Assembly: GCA_036267635.1 (NCBI GenBank)
Contig: DATAVR010000108.1
Location: 44,760-108,759 of the forward strand
DNA from: JADGRB01 sp036267635
GTDB lineage: Bacteria; Myxococcota_A; Polyangia; Fen-1088
Length of the DNA stretch: 64,000 nt
Reading direction: 5' to 3'
Position numbers and translations under genes: made by a program. Below, one piece after another: positions 7,287-16,081 of the stretch. The notes beneath the pieces are model-generated. The model searched no databases. It had not been told where the DNA came from and was given only the letters and a program-made list of their open reading frames with translations. How positions within the stretch are numbered: the stretch's first letter is position 1; each line of letters starts with the position of its first letter.

Positions 7287-9459
7287 TGAAGAGAATCTCC
7301 TGGAAGGTCGGCAACGGCCACAGGCTGTCGTCCACGACCCCTTCGAGGCCATCGGCTGCCTCGCGCACCTTCAGCATCGCCGGCAAGACGGAGGAGCCGA
7401 AGTGCTTGGCCTCCGCCAGTGCGCCGTCGCCGCCGTGGTGGCTGACGGCGGACTCCAATCCGGCCAGGCCGGCTTGCAGCTTGCCGATGAGATCGGTCAC
7501 CTGCTTGAGCACCGTGGTGTCGGGGGTGAACCCCGCCGATTTGACCGCGGTGGCATTTTCGGCCAACGCCCGCTGATAAGAGAGCGCGGCCGGCAGGATG
7601 GTGGTCTTTCCCATCTTGGCGGTGAGGTTCGCCTCGACGTTGACTGATTTGCTGTAGTGCTCGAGGTAGGTCTCGTAGCGGCTGTGAACCTCGCGCGGCG
7701 ACAGGACCTTGTACTTGTCGAAGAGGGCGATGATCTCTTTTTGCTGCAGGACCGGCAGCGCGTCGACGGCCGTCTTGTAGTTGGGCAGCCCGCGCTTCTC
7801 CGCTTCGAGGTGCCACTCCGCGGAATAGCCGTTACCGTCGAAGACGACGGCGCCGTGCTGCTGGATGACCTCGGCCAGCGCCTCCTGAATGGCGGCGTTC
7901 AGCTTCTTGCCGCCGGCGAGCGCAGCCTCCAGCTTGGTCGCGATGGCGTCGCACGACTCGGCGATGGCCGTGTTCAGGGCGACCAGCGGATCGGCGATCG
8001 ACTGGCTCGAGCCCACCGCGCGGAACTCGAACCGGTTGCCGGTGAAGGCGAAGGGGCTGGTCCGGTTCCGATCTCCCGCGTCGCGCGGCAGCTTGGGGAG
8101 GGCGTCGACGCCGATCTCCAGCGTGCCTCCCATCTTGGACGACTTCGCTCCGCCGGTGCGGATCTGCTCGAACACGTCCGAGAGCTGTTCGCCGAGGAAG
8201 ATCGAAATGATGGCCGGGGGCGCTTCATTGGCGCCGAGGCGGTGATCGTTGCTGGCCGTGGCGATGACCGCGCGCAGGAGACCGGCGTACTTGTGCACGG
8301 CGCGGATCACGGCGCCGCAGAACACCAGGAACTGCGCGTTCTCGTGCGGGGTCTCGCCCGGATCGAGCAGGTTGCCCTGGGTGCTGTTGCCGAACGAGAA
8401 ATTGACGTGCTTCCCCGAGCCGTTCACGCCGGCGAAGGGCTTTTCGTGCAGCAGGCAGACGAGGCCGTGCTTCTCCGCCACCCGCTTGAGCATGATCATG
8501 ATCATCTGCTGGTGATCGGAGGCGATGTTGGCGCTCTCGAACACCGGCGCGACCTCGAACTGTCCGGGCGCGACCTCGTTGTGGCGGGTCTTCACCGGCA
8601 CGCCCAGCTTGAAGAGCTCGCGATCGCACTCCATCATGAAGGCCATCACCCGCTCGGGGATGACCCCGAAGTAGTGGTCCTCGAACTCCTGTCCCTTGGG
8701 CGGCCGGGCGCCAAAGAGGGCTCGCCCGGCGTTCAGCAGATCGGGGCGCGCGTAGAAGAAGTTCTTGTCGATGAGAAAGTATTCCTGCTCCGCGCCGGCG
8801 TACGAGACGACCATGGCCGGCTTCTCGTGGCCGAACAGCTTGAGGATGCGCGCGACCTGCGTGTTCAGCGCCTGGCCCGAGCGCAAGAGCGGCGTTTTCT
8901 TGTCGAGCGCCTCGCCGGTCCACGACACGAAGGCGGTCGGGATGCACAGCGTGGTGCCGTTGGTGGTCTCGAGCAGGTAGGCCGGGCTGGTCACGTCCCA
9001 GGCGGTGTAGCCGCGGGCCTCGCTGGTGGCGCGAATCCCGCCGTTGGGGAAGCTGGAGGCGTCCGATTCTCCCTGGACCAAGGTCTTGCCCGCGAACTCG
9101 GTGATGGCTCCGCCTTCACCGTCGGGGGAGAGGAAGCTGTCCTGCTTGGCGGCGCTGAGGCCGGTGAGCGGGTAGAAGACGTGCGCGTAGTGGGTCGCGC
9201 CCTTCGAGAGCGCCCAGGCCTTCATGGCGGCGGCGACCACGTCGGCGACGCGGGGATCGAGCGGCGTCCCGGCCTCGATCGTGCGCTTCACGGAGCGAAA
9301 GACCTCCTTGGGCAACTGTGCCTTCATGGTGGCCAGCCCGAAGACGTTGGTCCCGAACAGCGACGCCGCGGGACTCTCCTTGTAGTCGAGGGGAACGTCC
9401 GCGTGCTTGTAGTTGGTCGCCGCCGTGATTGCCGCTCGCCGCGCCGTATTTCCGCTCAT
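7279..9459 (-). CDS. glnN: Glutamine synthetase type III
   Basis: The 726-residue product has the length and signature blocks of GSIII: FGTNVFGLATMK near the N-terminus, SYAGAEQEYFLID (metal-binding Glu), KTRHNEVAPGQFEVAPVFE, HEKPFAGVNGSGKHVNFSFG (glutamate/ammonia site), and NRFEFRAVGSSQS. It makes glutamine from glutamate, ammonia and ATP in the cytoplasm. ATG 9459 is preceded by GAGGAGAA at a good distance. The 240-bp upstream region holds a strong hairpin at 9546-9574. It shares 8 bp of 3' end with the acetyltransferase gene. GSIII is the dimeric/hexameric-ring form common in Bacteroidetes, cyanobacteria and some Deltaproteobacteria-related lineages. Confidence 0.95.
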   Translation of the reverse strand: MSGNTARRAAITAATNYKHADVPLDYKESPAASLFGTNVFGLATMKAQLPKEVFRSVKRTIEAGTPLDPRVADVVAAAMKAWALSKGATHYAHVFYPLTGLSAAKQDSFLSPDGEGGAITEFAGKTLVQGESDASSFPNGGIRATSEARGYTAWDVTSPAYLLETTNGTTLCIPTAFVSWTGEALDKKTPLLRSGQALNTQVARILKLFGHEKPAMVVSYAGAEQEYFLIDKNFFYARPDLLNAGRALFGARPPKGQEFEDHYFGVIPERVMAFMMECDRELFKLGVPVKTRHNEVAPGQFEVAPVFESANIASDHQQMIMIMLKRVAEKHGLVCLLHEKPFAGVNGSGKHVNFSFGNSTQGNLLDPGETPHENAQFLVFCGAVIRAVHKYAGLLRAVIATASNDHRLGANEAPPAIISIFLGEQLSDVFEQIRTGGAKSSKMGGTLEIGVDALPKLPRDAGDRNRTSPFAFTGNRFEFRAVGSSQSIADPLVALNTAIAESCDAIATKLEAALAGGKKLNAAIQEALAEVIQQHGAVVFDGNGYSAEWHLEAEKRGLPNYKTAVDALPVLQQKEIIALFDKYKVLSPREVHSRYETYLEHYSKSVNVEANLTAKMGKTTILPAALSYQRALAENATAVKSAGFTPDTTVLKQVTDLIGKLQAGLAGLESAVSHHGGDGALAEAKHFGSSVLPAMLKVREAADGLEGVVDDSLWPLPTFQEILFIK

Positions 9460-9545
9460 GGTTCTTCGTTCTCCTCTTCAACGTCGAAAGTGTGCTGAAC
9501 GGTTCTTGTAGTCTTTTGCGGGTCGACACAGAAAGGCTTTTCCGC

Positions 9546-9574
9546 CGGCGCGAATCGTTTTTTTCTTCGCGCCG
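9546..9574 (-). promoter_or_regulatory. Perfect 9-bp hairpin in the glnN upstream region
   Basis: cggcgcgaa (9546-9554) is exactly complementary to ttcgcgccg (9566-9574), with an 11-nt loop containing seven T on the plus strand (seven A in the glnN direction). It lies about 90-115 bp before the glnN start. It could be a leader structure, or a terminator stem for minus-strand transcription coming from the kinase-like gene. The A-rich loop in that direction does not make it a standard intrinsic terminator. Confidence 0.4.
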
Positions 9575-9697
9575 ACGAATCACGAAGATCGTGAGTCGAG
9601 GACATTTCGGCCGCGTTTCTCCCGCCTTTCGATTGAGACAGCGCGGCTCCCTTGCATGCAAATCGCAGGACGACCGTGCAATGTGAAGGGTCGGGAC

Positions 9698-10501
9698 TCA
9701 GACCTCGGCCTGCTGCTCGATGGCGCGTCGAAATCGATCCGGAGAGCGAAAGAGCTCGCCGAGGAGACTCCACGATCGGTCTCCGAGCGGTCCCGGTTGG
9801 CGGCCGAGCGCGCACTGCAGATAGACCGCCTCACGCAAGAGCGGCTGCAGGTCCAACTTGCAACGGGCCTCCCAGGCGGCGGCGTCCACGGCCTCTCGCC
9901 GGATCGCGGCCTCGAAATCGATCAGGATCGGCTCCAGGGGAGCCGGGCAGACGATGATGTTGTGCAGCTCGGTGTCTCCGTGCGCGAGGCCTCCGCTCTC
10001 CAGAATGAGCAGCTGCGCCAGCGTCTCTTCGGCGAGCCGCCACAGTCCGGCCGCGGTCGCCAGCGGCAGCTTCTGCGCCTTGACGATGTTGTTCTCCGGA
10101 GGTTCCCCGCCGAACGCGGTGAGACGCGCGAAAGACTGTCCCGGCACGAGACAGCTCCGAAACACGTCGGAGGTGTGCCCAATGGGCGGCGGCGTCCGGC
10201 AAAGCTGCGACGCCAGCAGATGCAGCTCGAATTCGACCTGCGGATCGCCGTGCAGCCTTCCGGGAAAATAGGTTTTGCGAAAGTGAAGCGGGTAGGTCGC
10301 GGCGGCGGGGTGAATCCGACGCGTCTCCTCGCCGGCGATGACCAGCTCCGCCGTCATGAGCGGCAACCCGTTGGCTTCGCGCCGGGCCCTCGTTCGGACG
10401 ACGAAGTCCTGTCGCGGCGCTTTTTCGATGAGGGGGTACAGCTCCGCCGCCAGGAGAACCGTGTGCCGCGGTGAGACGGCGATGGCGCGACTGTCGTCCA
10501 C
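9698..10501 (-). CDS. Kinase-fold (APH/RIO-like) protein
   Basis: The C-terminal half carries HGDTELHNIIV (about residues 195-205) followed by ILIDFEAAI. These read as the HGDxxxxN catalytic loop and DFE metal motif of the aminoglycoside phosphotransferase/RIO kinase superfamily. The N-terminal lobe is not obvious, though HFRKTYFPG could hold the ATP-binding Lys. The frame opens upstream at GTG 10654, but that extension is Arg-rich. GTG 10501 has AAGG about 8 bp upstream and starts a more normal sequence (DDSRAIAVSPRHTVLL), so I used it. Substrate is unknown: it could be a small molecule, lipid or protein. It stands alone, downstream of a gap from glnN. Confidence 0.65.
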   Translation of the reverse strand: MDDSRAIAVSPRHTVLLAAELYPLIEKAPRQDFVVRTRARREANGLPLMTAELVIAGEETRRIHPAAATYPLHFRKTYFPGRLHGDPQVEFELHLLASQLCRTPPPIGHTSDVFRSCLVPGQSFARLTAFGGEPPENNIVKAQKLPLATAAGLWRLAEETLAQLLILESGGLAHGDTELHNIIVCPAPLEPILIDFEAAIRREAVDAAAWEARCKLDLQPLLREAVYLQCALGRQPGPLGDRSWSLLGELFRSPDRFRRAIEQQAEV

Positions 10502-10699
10502 GTCGACTGCCTTACGACGCGCGCCACGCCAAGACAAGCCCGCGCGCGATCCTCTCACCAAAACAGCGGCTGTCGCACCGCTGCTCCCCGCGCGCTGAGG
10601 CCGCCCGCGGTCCCAACCTGAGATTTTGAGGGCGGCCGTTCGGCGAGCAAGCACGACGGGCGCCGCGGTCGCACTGATGACTCTCCCGAATTCGGCCGA

Positions 10700-11341
10700 C
10701 TACCCCTTCGTGAGGTAAGGCGCGAGCCAGCGGCAGAGCGGGCTCATGGAGGTGGCGACCATCAGTCCCTGCGGACGTGCCCTCGCTTCCGGGCCCACCA
10801 TCTTCAGCTCGCGGATGCCGACCATGCCCCAGACCTGGGCGCGGGTGACGCCGTCATCGAGGTCGAGCTGGACGTATTGAGGGTTCCGGCCGTGGTGGAC
10901 GGAGCGCAACCTCGCCGTACCCGGGCGGAGCTTCAGCGTCGCGGATGCACCATCCGTATCGATCCGCAGGCTGTCGTCGCCGACGACGTAGATCCAACCC
11001 TTGGCGGACCGCCTCGACTGGATGGACGCTGCGCCGAGCAAGCCAAACACGAAGGCGAGCGAGAGCCAGACCAACATCGCGACGAACAGAACGGGGCTGT
11101 CCTTCGGAATGAGCTGGAGCTCGATGATCGCCATGACAATGGCCACCACCGCCGCGACCGCGCCCAGCGCCAGAAGCACGGTGCGGCCACCCAGGTAGGG
11201 GCCGGTCACGAGCGGCAGGCGGCGCTCCTCCGCCCAGTCGCGGCGGAACTCCTTCCAACCCCAGCGCACGATCGGCACGGCCGTAGCCGCTCCGACGAGC
11301 TGGGTGATGACGTGTTTCGGTTCCACGCGCGGTCTCCCCAA
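10700..11341 (-). CDS. Membrane protein with two transmembrane helices, unknown function
   Basis: The 213-residue protein has two hydrophobic helices close together (TVLLALGAVAAVVAIVMAII at about 54-73 and VLFVAMLVWLSLAFVFGLL at about 84-102). A soluble strand-rich domain follows (GWIYVVGDDSLRIDTDG, YVQLDLDDGVTRAQVWGM). This resembles small bacterial PH-like membrane proteins in layout, but I see no diagnostic motif. It is transcribed away from the archaemetzincin gene with a 64-bp gap that must hold both promoters. Confidence 0.65.
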   Translation of the reverse strand: MGRPRVEPKHVITQLVGAATAVPIVRWGWKEFRRDWAEERRLPLVTGPYLGGRTVLLALGAVAAVVAIVMAIIELQLIPKDSPVLFVAMLVWLSLAFVFGLLGAASIQSRRSAKGWIYVVGDDSLRIDTDGASATLKLRPGTARLRSVHHGRNPQYVQLDLDDGVTRAQVWGMVGIRELKMVGPEARARPQGLMVATSMSPLCRWLAPYLTKG

Positions 11342-11405
11342 GGTACTACGAGCCGAAACTGAGTGGAGCCTGGAACCTGCCGCCCGCCCAGTGGTCTAAT
11401 GTCTC

Positions 11406-12404
11406 GTGGGGTGTCGCCTGCGCGCGGCGTCGATCGCGGTTTCGTTGGCCGCCGGGATCTCGGTTGGATGTCGGGCTCCCCCACCGCTAGAGCACAAGGA
11501 CGGTGGCGGCTCGAAGGCAGCCTCCTCGCTCCGGCCGGCGGGGCGCCTGCCGCCCCCCGCGAGCGCCTTTCTGTTCGACTCCAGCCTGTTCGCGATCAAG
11601 GCGCCGCCCCGTGCGGGCGACTGGGTGCAGTCGCACCGCGAACCGCAACAGAGCTTCGCGGAGTACGTCCGAAATGCGCCCGCCCGGCCGACCGCCGAGC
11701 GCCGCGCCATCGTGCTGCAGCCGCTGGGGACCTTCACGCGCCGAGAAACGGCGCTCGTCTACGCCATGCGCGACTACCTCGCCGCCTTCTTCCAGCTGGA
11801 GACGCGGGTCGCCTCGCCGCTCCCACTGCCGGCGTTCGGGATGCGCAAGGAAGAAGAAGACCACGACGATCCGGTCCAGTACCGCACCGACGTCATCAAC
11901 GAACGTCTGCTGGCGCCGAGACTCCCCGCCGACGCCGTCTGTTATCTCGGCATCACGGTGGCCGATCTCTACCCAGACCCGTCGTGGAACTACGTCTTCG
12001 GAATGGCCAGCCTCGAGAAGCGGGTCGGCGTCTATTCGCTGGCGCGCTACGGCCCCGCGTTCAATCATCAGCCGGACGACCCGAGCGCCGAGGCCCTGCT
12101 GCTGCGCCGGGCGCTGCTGGTGGTGGCCCACGAGACGGCGCACATGTTCTCGCTGCCGCATTGCCGCCGCTACGAATGCCTGATGAACGGCGTGAACTCG
12201 CTCGCCGAGCTCGATCGCGGGACGCCGTGGCTCTGCCCGGACTGCCTGCGCAAGCTGCAGTGGAACACCGGAATGGACCTGCTCGCGCACTACCGCGCTC
12301 TGCGGACCTTCTACGCGGAACGCCGGCTGCCCGACCAGGTCGACTGGCTCGACCGCCGGCTGTCCGCGCTCAGTCTCGAACCTCGACGGACGCCGCCGCC
12401 CTGA
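11406..12404 (+). CDS. Archaemetzincin-type zinc metalloprotease, predicted lipoprotein
   Basis: From GTG 11406 the signal is MGCRLRAASIAVSLAAGISVGC, a lipobox with Cys near residue 22, followed by a Pro/Ala-rich spacer. The C-terminal part has AHETAHMFSLPHCRRYECLM at 241-260: zinc ligands H242, H246 and H252 with catalytic E243, then C253, C258, M260 and the pair WLCPDC (C277, C280). HExxHxxxxxHC plus a CxM and CPxC arrangement is the archaemetzincin signature, where the four Cys bind a second zinc. The usual Gly at position 8 of the zinc motif is Ser here. The family occurs in archaea, vertebrates and few bacteria. Substrate unknown; action at the envelope surface is inferred from the lipobox. 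Confidence 0.88.
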   Translation: MGCRLRAASIAVSLAAGISVGCRAPPPLEHKDGGGSKAASSLRPAGRLPPPASAFLFDSSLFAIKAPPRAGDWVQSHREPQQSFAEYVRNAPARPTAERRAIVLQPLGTFTRRETALVYAMRDYLAAFFQLETRVASPLPLPAFGMRKEEEDHDDPVQYRTDVINERLLAPRLPADAVCYLGITVADLYPDPSWNYVFGMASLEKRVGVYSLARYGPAFNHQPDDPSAEALLLRRALLVVAHETAHMFSLPHCRRYECLMNGVNSLAELDRGTPWLCPDCLRKLQWNTGMDLLAHYRALRTFYAERRLPDQVDWLDRRLSALSLEPRRTPPP

Positions 12405-12432
12405 AGCGCACGAAATCGTCGGGCCCGTTCGT

Positions 12433-12879
12433 TCAGGCCGCGAGGCGAACTGGTTGGGGGCCGGCGATCGCCGTCTTTTGCGGCAGCGGCGTGCGGGCCT
12501 TCAGCATGGGCGCGAAGGCCGCGCGGTAGGTCCGGGCAAGGTAAAGCTCCGCCGCCAGGACCACCAGCGGCAGCGCGATTCCCGACGGCGCCAAGAACAG
12601 GTGGAAGCCCACGATGTTGATCACGATGGGCGCCAGGACGGCCAGCGCGAGCGGCACGAATCGGCCGCTCAGCAGCAAGAGCCCCGCCGCGACCTCGGTG
12701 ATCTTGAGCAGCGGGAAGAAATAGCCGCTGGCGAACAGCGCTCCCGCGAAGGAGGCGGCGCGCAGCGGAGCCGGCGGCGTGGGGAGAAAATGCAGGAAGA
12801 AGTTGAGGCCGAAGACGGTGAAGACGAGGCCGAGAAAGAGACGGGCCGCGGTGGGCAGGTGCTTGAGGATGGTGTTCAT
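12433..12879 (-). CDS. DoxX-family membrane protein
   Basis: A 148-residue protein with four hydrophobic helices: an N-terminal RLFLGLVFTVFGLNFFLHFL, then GALFASGYFFPLLKITEVAAGLLLLSG, a third (LALAVLAPIVINIVGFHLF) and a fourth. The spacing and the K-x-x-E-x-x-x-G pattern in helix two fit DoxX/DoxD-like proteins. It is divergent from a LysR regulator across 84 bp. That is a common arrangement in which LysR controls the neighbouring gene. Function in redox or quinone metabolism is a family association only. Confidence 0.8.
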   Translation of the reverse strand: MNTILKHLPTAARLFLGLVFTVFGLNFFLHFLPTPPAPLRAASFAGALFASGYFFPLLKITEVAAGLLLLSGRFVPLALAVLAPIVINIVGFHLFLAPSGIALPLVVLAAELYLARTYRAAFAPMLKARTPLPQKTAIAGPQPVRLAA

Positions 12880-12948
12880 GGTGAGCGTTTCTCCTTTTCA
12901 GATGTCACTCTGGATCGTTGCTCACGGGACAACTAGGCGTCTCTGTGA

Positions 12949-12961
12949 CAACATGTAGTTG
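12949..12961. promoter_or_regulatory. Candidate LysR operator
   Basis: CAAC-ATGTA-GTTG is an inverted repeat with a T-N-A style centre, directly before the LysR start and in the gap shared with the DoxX gene. A second looser GTTG...CAAC pair lies at about 12917-12933. LysR proteins bind such sites, but no footprint evidence can come from sequence alone. Confidence 0.4.
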
Positions 12962-12963
12962 CC

Positions 12964-13995
12964 GTGACAGCAACAGAGTCCCTCGATCTGAATCAGGTGA
13001 GCGCCTTCGTGCGGGTGATGGAAGCCGGCAGCTTCACCGCGGCGGCCCGCACCTTGGGGTTACCGAAGTCGTCCGTCAGCCGGCGGGTCAGCGCGCTCGA
13101 GACGTCGCTGCGCGTCCGGCTGCTCCAGCGGGGCACACGCAAGTTGGTTCTGACCGAGGCGGGGCGACTCTATTTCGAGCGCGCGCGCGCCTCGCTGGCC
13201 GGTCTCTCCGACGCCAACGCCGCGGTGACCGACATGAGCAAGGAGATCGCCGGACCGATCCGCTTCACCGCCGGCGGCGACAACACGGGCCTCTTTGCCA
13301 GCCTGATCAGCGAGTTTCTCGCGCGCTACCCTCAGGTGCAGCTCGACGTGGTGCTGACGCCCCGCCGGGTGGATCTGATGACCGAGGGGTTTGACCTGGC
13401 GTTGCGGGCGGGGCCGCTGGTCGATTCGTCGCTGGTCGTCCGCCGCCTGGGCCGCAGCGACCATGGCCTCTTCGCCTCGTCGACGTACCTGCGCAAGGCG
13501 GGCCGACCGGAGCGGGTGAGCGATCTGGCGCGCCACCGCTTCGTGCTGTTTGGGGAGCCGCCCCAGCGGCACCACCTGCGCCTGACTGGCCCCGAGGGCG
13601 ACGAGACGGTGAAGGTGGAGGGGCCTCTCGTCGTGCACGAGATGTCGTTTGCCGCCGACGCGATCGCCGCGGGGGTCGGCATCGGTCTCGTGCCCGAGGC
13701 GTATCTCGGCTTCGTGAAGATGGGCGGGTCGCCCTCCGCCCGCCGGGAGCTCGTGCGGGTGCTGCCCGATCACCGGGCGACCGGATCCGAGCTCAATCTG
13801 GTGTCGCCACCCACCGCCTACGAGCCGAGGCGGGTCGCCCTCCTGCGCGACTTTCTCGCCGAACGGCTTCGCCCGCTGATGCATGCCTGCAGTGTGGCCG
13901 CCGAACAGCAGCGGACGCGCCGGCAGCCGAGCAATGAACGCCCGCGGCAGCGCCGCTCTCGAACGCCCGAGCGGACCGCCGCGCGCGCGCCTTGA
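12964..13995 (+). CDS. LysR-family transcriptional regulator
   Basis: The 343-residue protein begins with a winged HTH at about 8-67 (LNQVSAFVRVMEAGSFTAAARTLGLPKSSVSRRV ... LLQRGTRKLVLTEAG, typical LysR). An effector-binding domain follows (RFTAGGDNTGLFASLISEFLARYPQVQLDVVL ... FDLALRAGPLVDSSLVVRRLG). The start is GTG. The last 40 or so residues are Arg/Pro-rich and overrun the usual family length of about 300, so they may be a weakly conserved tail. It likely regulates the divergent DoxX gene and itself. Confidence 0.9.
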   Translation: MTATESLDLNQVSAFVRVMEAGSFTAAARTLGLPKSSVSRRVSALETSLRVRLLQRGTRKLVLTEAGRLYFERARASLAGLSDANAAVTDMSKEIAGPIRFTAGGDNTGLFASLISEFLARYPQVQLDVVLTPRRVDLMTEGFDLALRAGPLVDSSLVVRRLGRSDHGLFASSTYLRKAGRPERVSDLARHRFVLFGEPPQRHHLRLTGPEGDETVKVEGPLVVHEMSFAADAIAAGVGIGLVPEAYLGFVKMGGSPSARRELVRVLPDHRATGSELNLVSPPTAYEPRRVALLRDFLAERLRPLMHACSVAAEQQRTRRQPSNERPRQRRSRTPERTAARAP

Positions 13996-14052
13996 CCCGG
14001 GCGGCTCGATCGTTTTCCCGTTCGAGACCGGCGGGTGCCTGCGCGAGCCGCT

Positions 14053-15378
14053 TCACGCGCGTTGCGGCGGCGCGGCGCGCACCATGCGATCGATGGGGCG
14101 CAGCAGGACCACCACGATGAGCATCGCCGCCACGACCACGTAGCCGAGGAGGTCGTAGTGGGCGAGGGCGCCGCTCGAGGTCTGCACGACGATCAGCCCC
14201 GCGACGGCCGCGCCCACGCCACCGGCCGCTTGCTGCATGGAGGCGTTGACCGACATGAACGAGCCACGGTGCGCCGGATCGGGCACGCCCGAGATCAGCG
14301 CCGAGGCCGAGATCATGCGCGAGGTGACGCCGACGAAGAGCAGCACGTTGATGACGATGACCCACGGCAAGGACGTGTGACCGAGGTGGGTGTAGATGAG
14401 GACCATGATGACCGTGAGGGCAGTACCGGCGCAGAAGAGGAGATATTTGCCCAGCCTGTCGCTGAGGCGCCCGAGGAAGGGGCCGCTCACCAACGTGCAG
14501 AGCCCCGTCACCAAGTAGATGGTCGGCAGCTGCTCGAAGGCGATGCCGAGGTTGTTGATGGTGAACGTGCTGCCGAACGGCATCAGCATGAAGCCGCCCG
14601 TCGCCAGCAGGGTCGTCGTGGCGAAGGTCTGCAGATAGCGGCGCTGCGAGACGGTGCGGAAGAGGTGGACGAAGGGGTTCCCCTCGCGCTGCAGCTTGAG
14701 GTGGGCGTCGATCGGCTGCAGGCGGGCGAAGATGAGGGTGCCCGCAACCACCGTCAGGCCGACGATCAGGAGGAACGGCGCATGCCATCCCCAGTGGTTG
14801 GCGAGATAGAGCCCGAGCGGCAGGCCGAGCACCTGGCTGGCGGCGAACGAGGTCTGCACGACGCCCATCACGCGGCCGCGCATGCTGAGCGGAAACAGGT
14901 CGGTGATGATGGCCATCGAGATCGAGCCGATGACACCGCCGAAGACGCCGGTGACGACGCGCGCGGCGAGCAGGAGCTGGTAGGTCGGCGCCAGGCCGCA
15001 GAAGAGCGTGCCGCCGGTGAAGCCCGCGTAGAAGAAGAGCAGGAGCTTCTTGCGATCGAAGCGGTCGGCGAACCCGGCGGCGAGCAGTCCGGAGAGCGAG
15101 GCGCTGAAGGCATAGGCCGACACGACCAGGCCGAACTTCTTGGTGGGGAGGTGGAGATCGCGCAGCAGGATCGCGCCCAGCGGCGAGATGATCATGAAGT
15201 CGAGGATGATCGTGAACTGCAGGAACGCGAGCATGCCGACCACGAACTTTTGGTACGAGGTGAAGGCGGGCGGCGGGGCGTGGCCGGGCGTCGGCGCGGG
15301 TGCGGGCGCGGCCGATGAATCTACGGCCAGAGCCGGCGAAGAGGCGGCGGCGAGACCGGGTGCGGGATCGTTGCTCAT
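14053..15378 (-). CDS. MFS transporter, Bcr/AraJ-like drug efflux type
   Basis: A 441-residue protein with an Ala/Pro-rich cytoplasmic N-terminus of about 40 residues, then about 12 hydrophobic helices. The loop after helix 2 reads FADRFDRKKLLLF, the MFS G-x-x-x-D-R-x-G-R-[RK] motif with changes. A second copy (LGRLSDRLGKYLLF) follows helix 8. ATG 15378 overlaps the stop of the upstream TetR gene (ATGA), so the two are translationally coupled. The pairing suggests efflux of a toxic compound sensed by that TetR. Substrate cannot be told. Confidence 0.85.
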   Translation of the reverse strand: MSNDPAPGLAAASSPALAVDSSAAPAPAPTPGHAPPPAFTSYQKFVVGMLAFLQFTIILDFMIISPLGAILLRDLHLPTKKFGLVVSAYAFSASLSGLLAAGFADRFDRKKLLLFFYAGFTGGTLFCGLAPTYQLLLAARVVTGVFGGVIGSISMAIITDLFPLSMRGRVMGVVQTSFAASQVLGLPLGLYLANHWGWHAPFLLIVGLTVVAGTLIFARLQPIDAHLKLQREGNPFVHLFRTVSQRRYLQTFATTTLLATGGFMLMPFGSTFTINNLGIAFEQLPTIYLVTGLCTLVSGPFLGRLSDRLGKYLLFCAGTALTVIMVLIYTHLGHTSLPWVIVINVLLFVGVTSRMISASALISGVPDPAHRGSFMSVNASMQQAAGGVGAAVAGLIVVQTSSGALAHYDLLGYVVVAAMLIVVVLLRPIDRMVRAAPPQRA

Positions 15379-16055
15379 GAAATGGCTTTCTTGCGCGGCT
15401 GCTTGGATGAGCGGGTCGGTGAATGGTTTCTGGCGATGGGCTTGGCGGGCGCGACGCCGCGGGTCGGCGCGAGCGCCTTGACGACCAGGTCCAGCGTCTG
15501 GTCCATCAGCTTTTCGTCGAGGACGAAGCGGGGTGTGCCGGTGAGGCCGCGTCCCTGAAGGTGGAACTTGACCAGCTGGTAGAGCGGCGCGAACGCCACC
15601 GACCAGTAGACCTCGACGGGGACCCGCACCAGCTCACCGCGCTCGATGGCGCCGCGGCAGAAGGCGCGCATGGTCTCGATGAAGTCGCGCCCCTTGGCGG
15701 ACTCCTCGTGCGCGTGAAATGGCGAGTGGCGAATCTGCTCCAGAAAATGTGCGGCGCGCGGGTTTTCCAGACAGTAGCGCGCGCGGTTTTTCCACTGGAC
15801 GCGCAGGCCGACCGCCAGGCTCGCGCCGGGGTCGAAGCCCTCCAGCGTCGCCTCGGCCATCTTTCGGCTCTCCTCGCGGTAGAGGCTCAGGATGAGATCG
15901 TCGCGGTTCTCGAAGTAGATGTAGATGGTCGCGGGTGAGACGCCCACCTCCTTGGCGAGCTTCTGCATGCTGAGCCCGACGAACCCGTGGCGGACGATCG
16001 TCTCGAGCGCCCGGTCGCGGATGGCCCGCTCTTTCTTAGGATCGCGCGCGCGCAC
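15375..16055 (-). CDS. TetR-family repressor
   Basis: The N-terminal HTH is typical TetR: ALETIVRHGFVGLSMQKLAKEVGVSPATIYIYFENRDDLI at about residues 16-55. The C-terminal ligand domain is divergent, and the last 25 residues are basic (HSPTRSSKQPRKK). GTG 16055 is the likely start. It is the first gene of an operon with the MFS exporter (4-bp overlap). A perfect palindrome 13 bp upstream is the expected autorepression site. Confidence 0.9.
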   Translation of the reverse strand: MRARDPKKERAIRDRALETIVRHGFVGLSMQKLAKEVGVSPATIYIYFENRDDLILSLYREESRKMAEATLEGFDPGASLAVGLRVQWKNRARYCLENPRAAHFLEQIRHSPFHAHEESAKGRDFIETMRAFCRGAIERGELVRVPVEVYWSVAFAPLYQLVKFHLQGRGLTGTPRFVLDEKLMDQTLDLVVKALAPTRGVAPAKPIARNHSPTRSSKQPRKKAIS

Positions 16056-16067
16056 TTCGCTTTAATA

Positions 16068-16081
16068 AATGAACGTTCATT
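16068..16081. promoter_or_regulatory. TetR operator palindrome
   Basis: AATGAACGTTCATT is a perfect 14-bp palindrome with further partial symmetry outward, 13 bp before the tetR start. The ATGAACGTTCAT core is a familiar TetR-family operator form. It also sits in an AT-rich island where the promoter should be. Confidence 0.75.

Noticed and set aside
7657..9498. 613-codon plus frame over glnN
   Set aside because: Shadow: Arg/Gly/Val-rich with no motifs, while the minus frame is a full GSIII.
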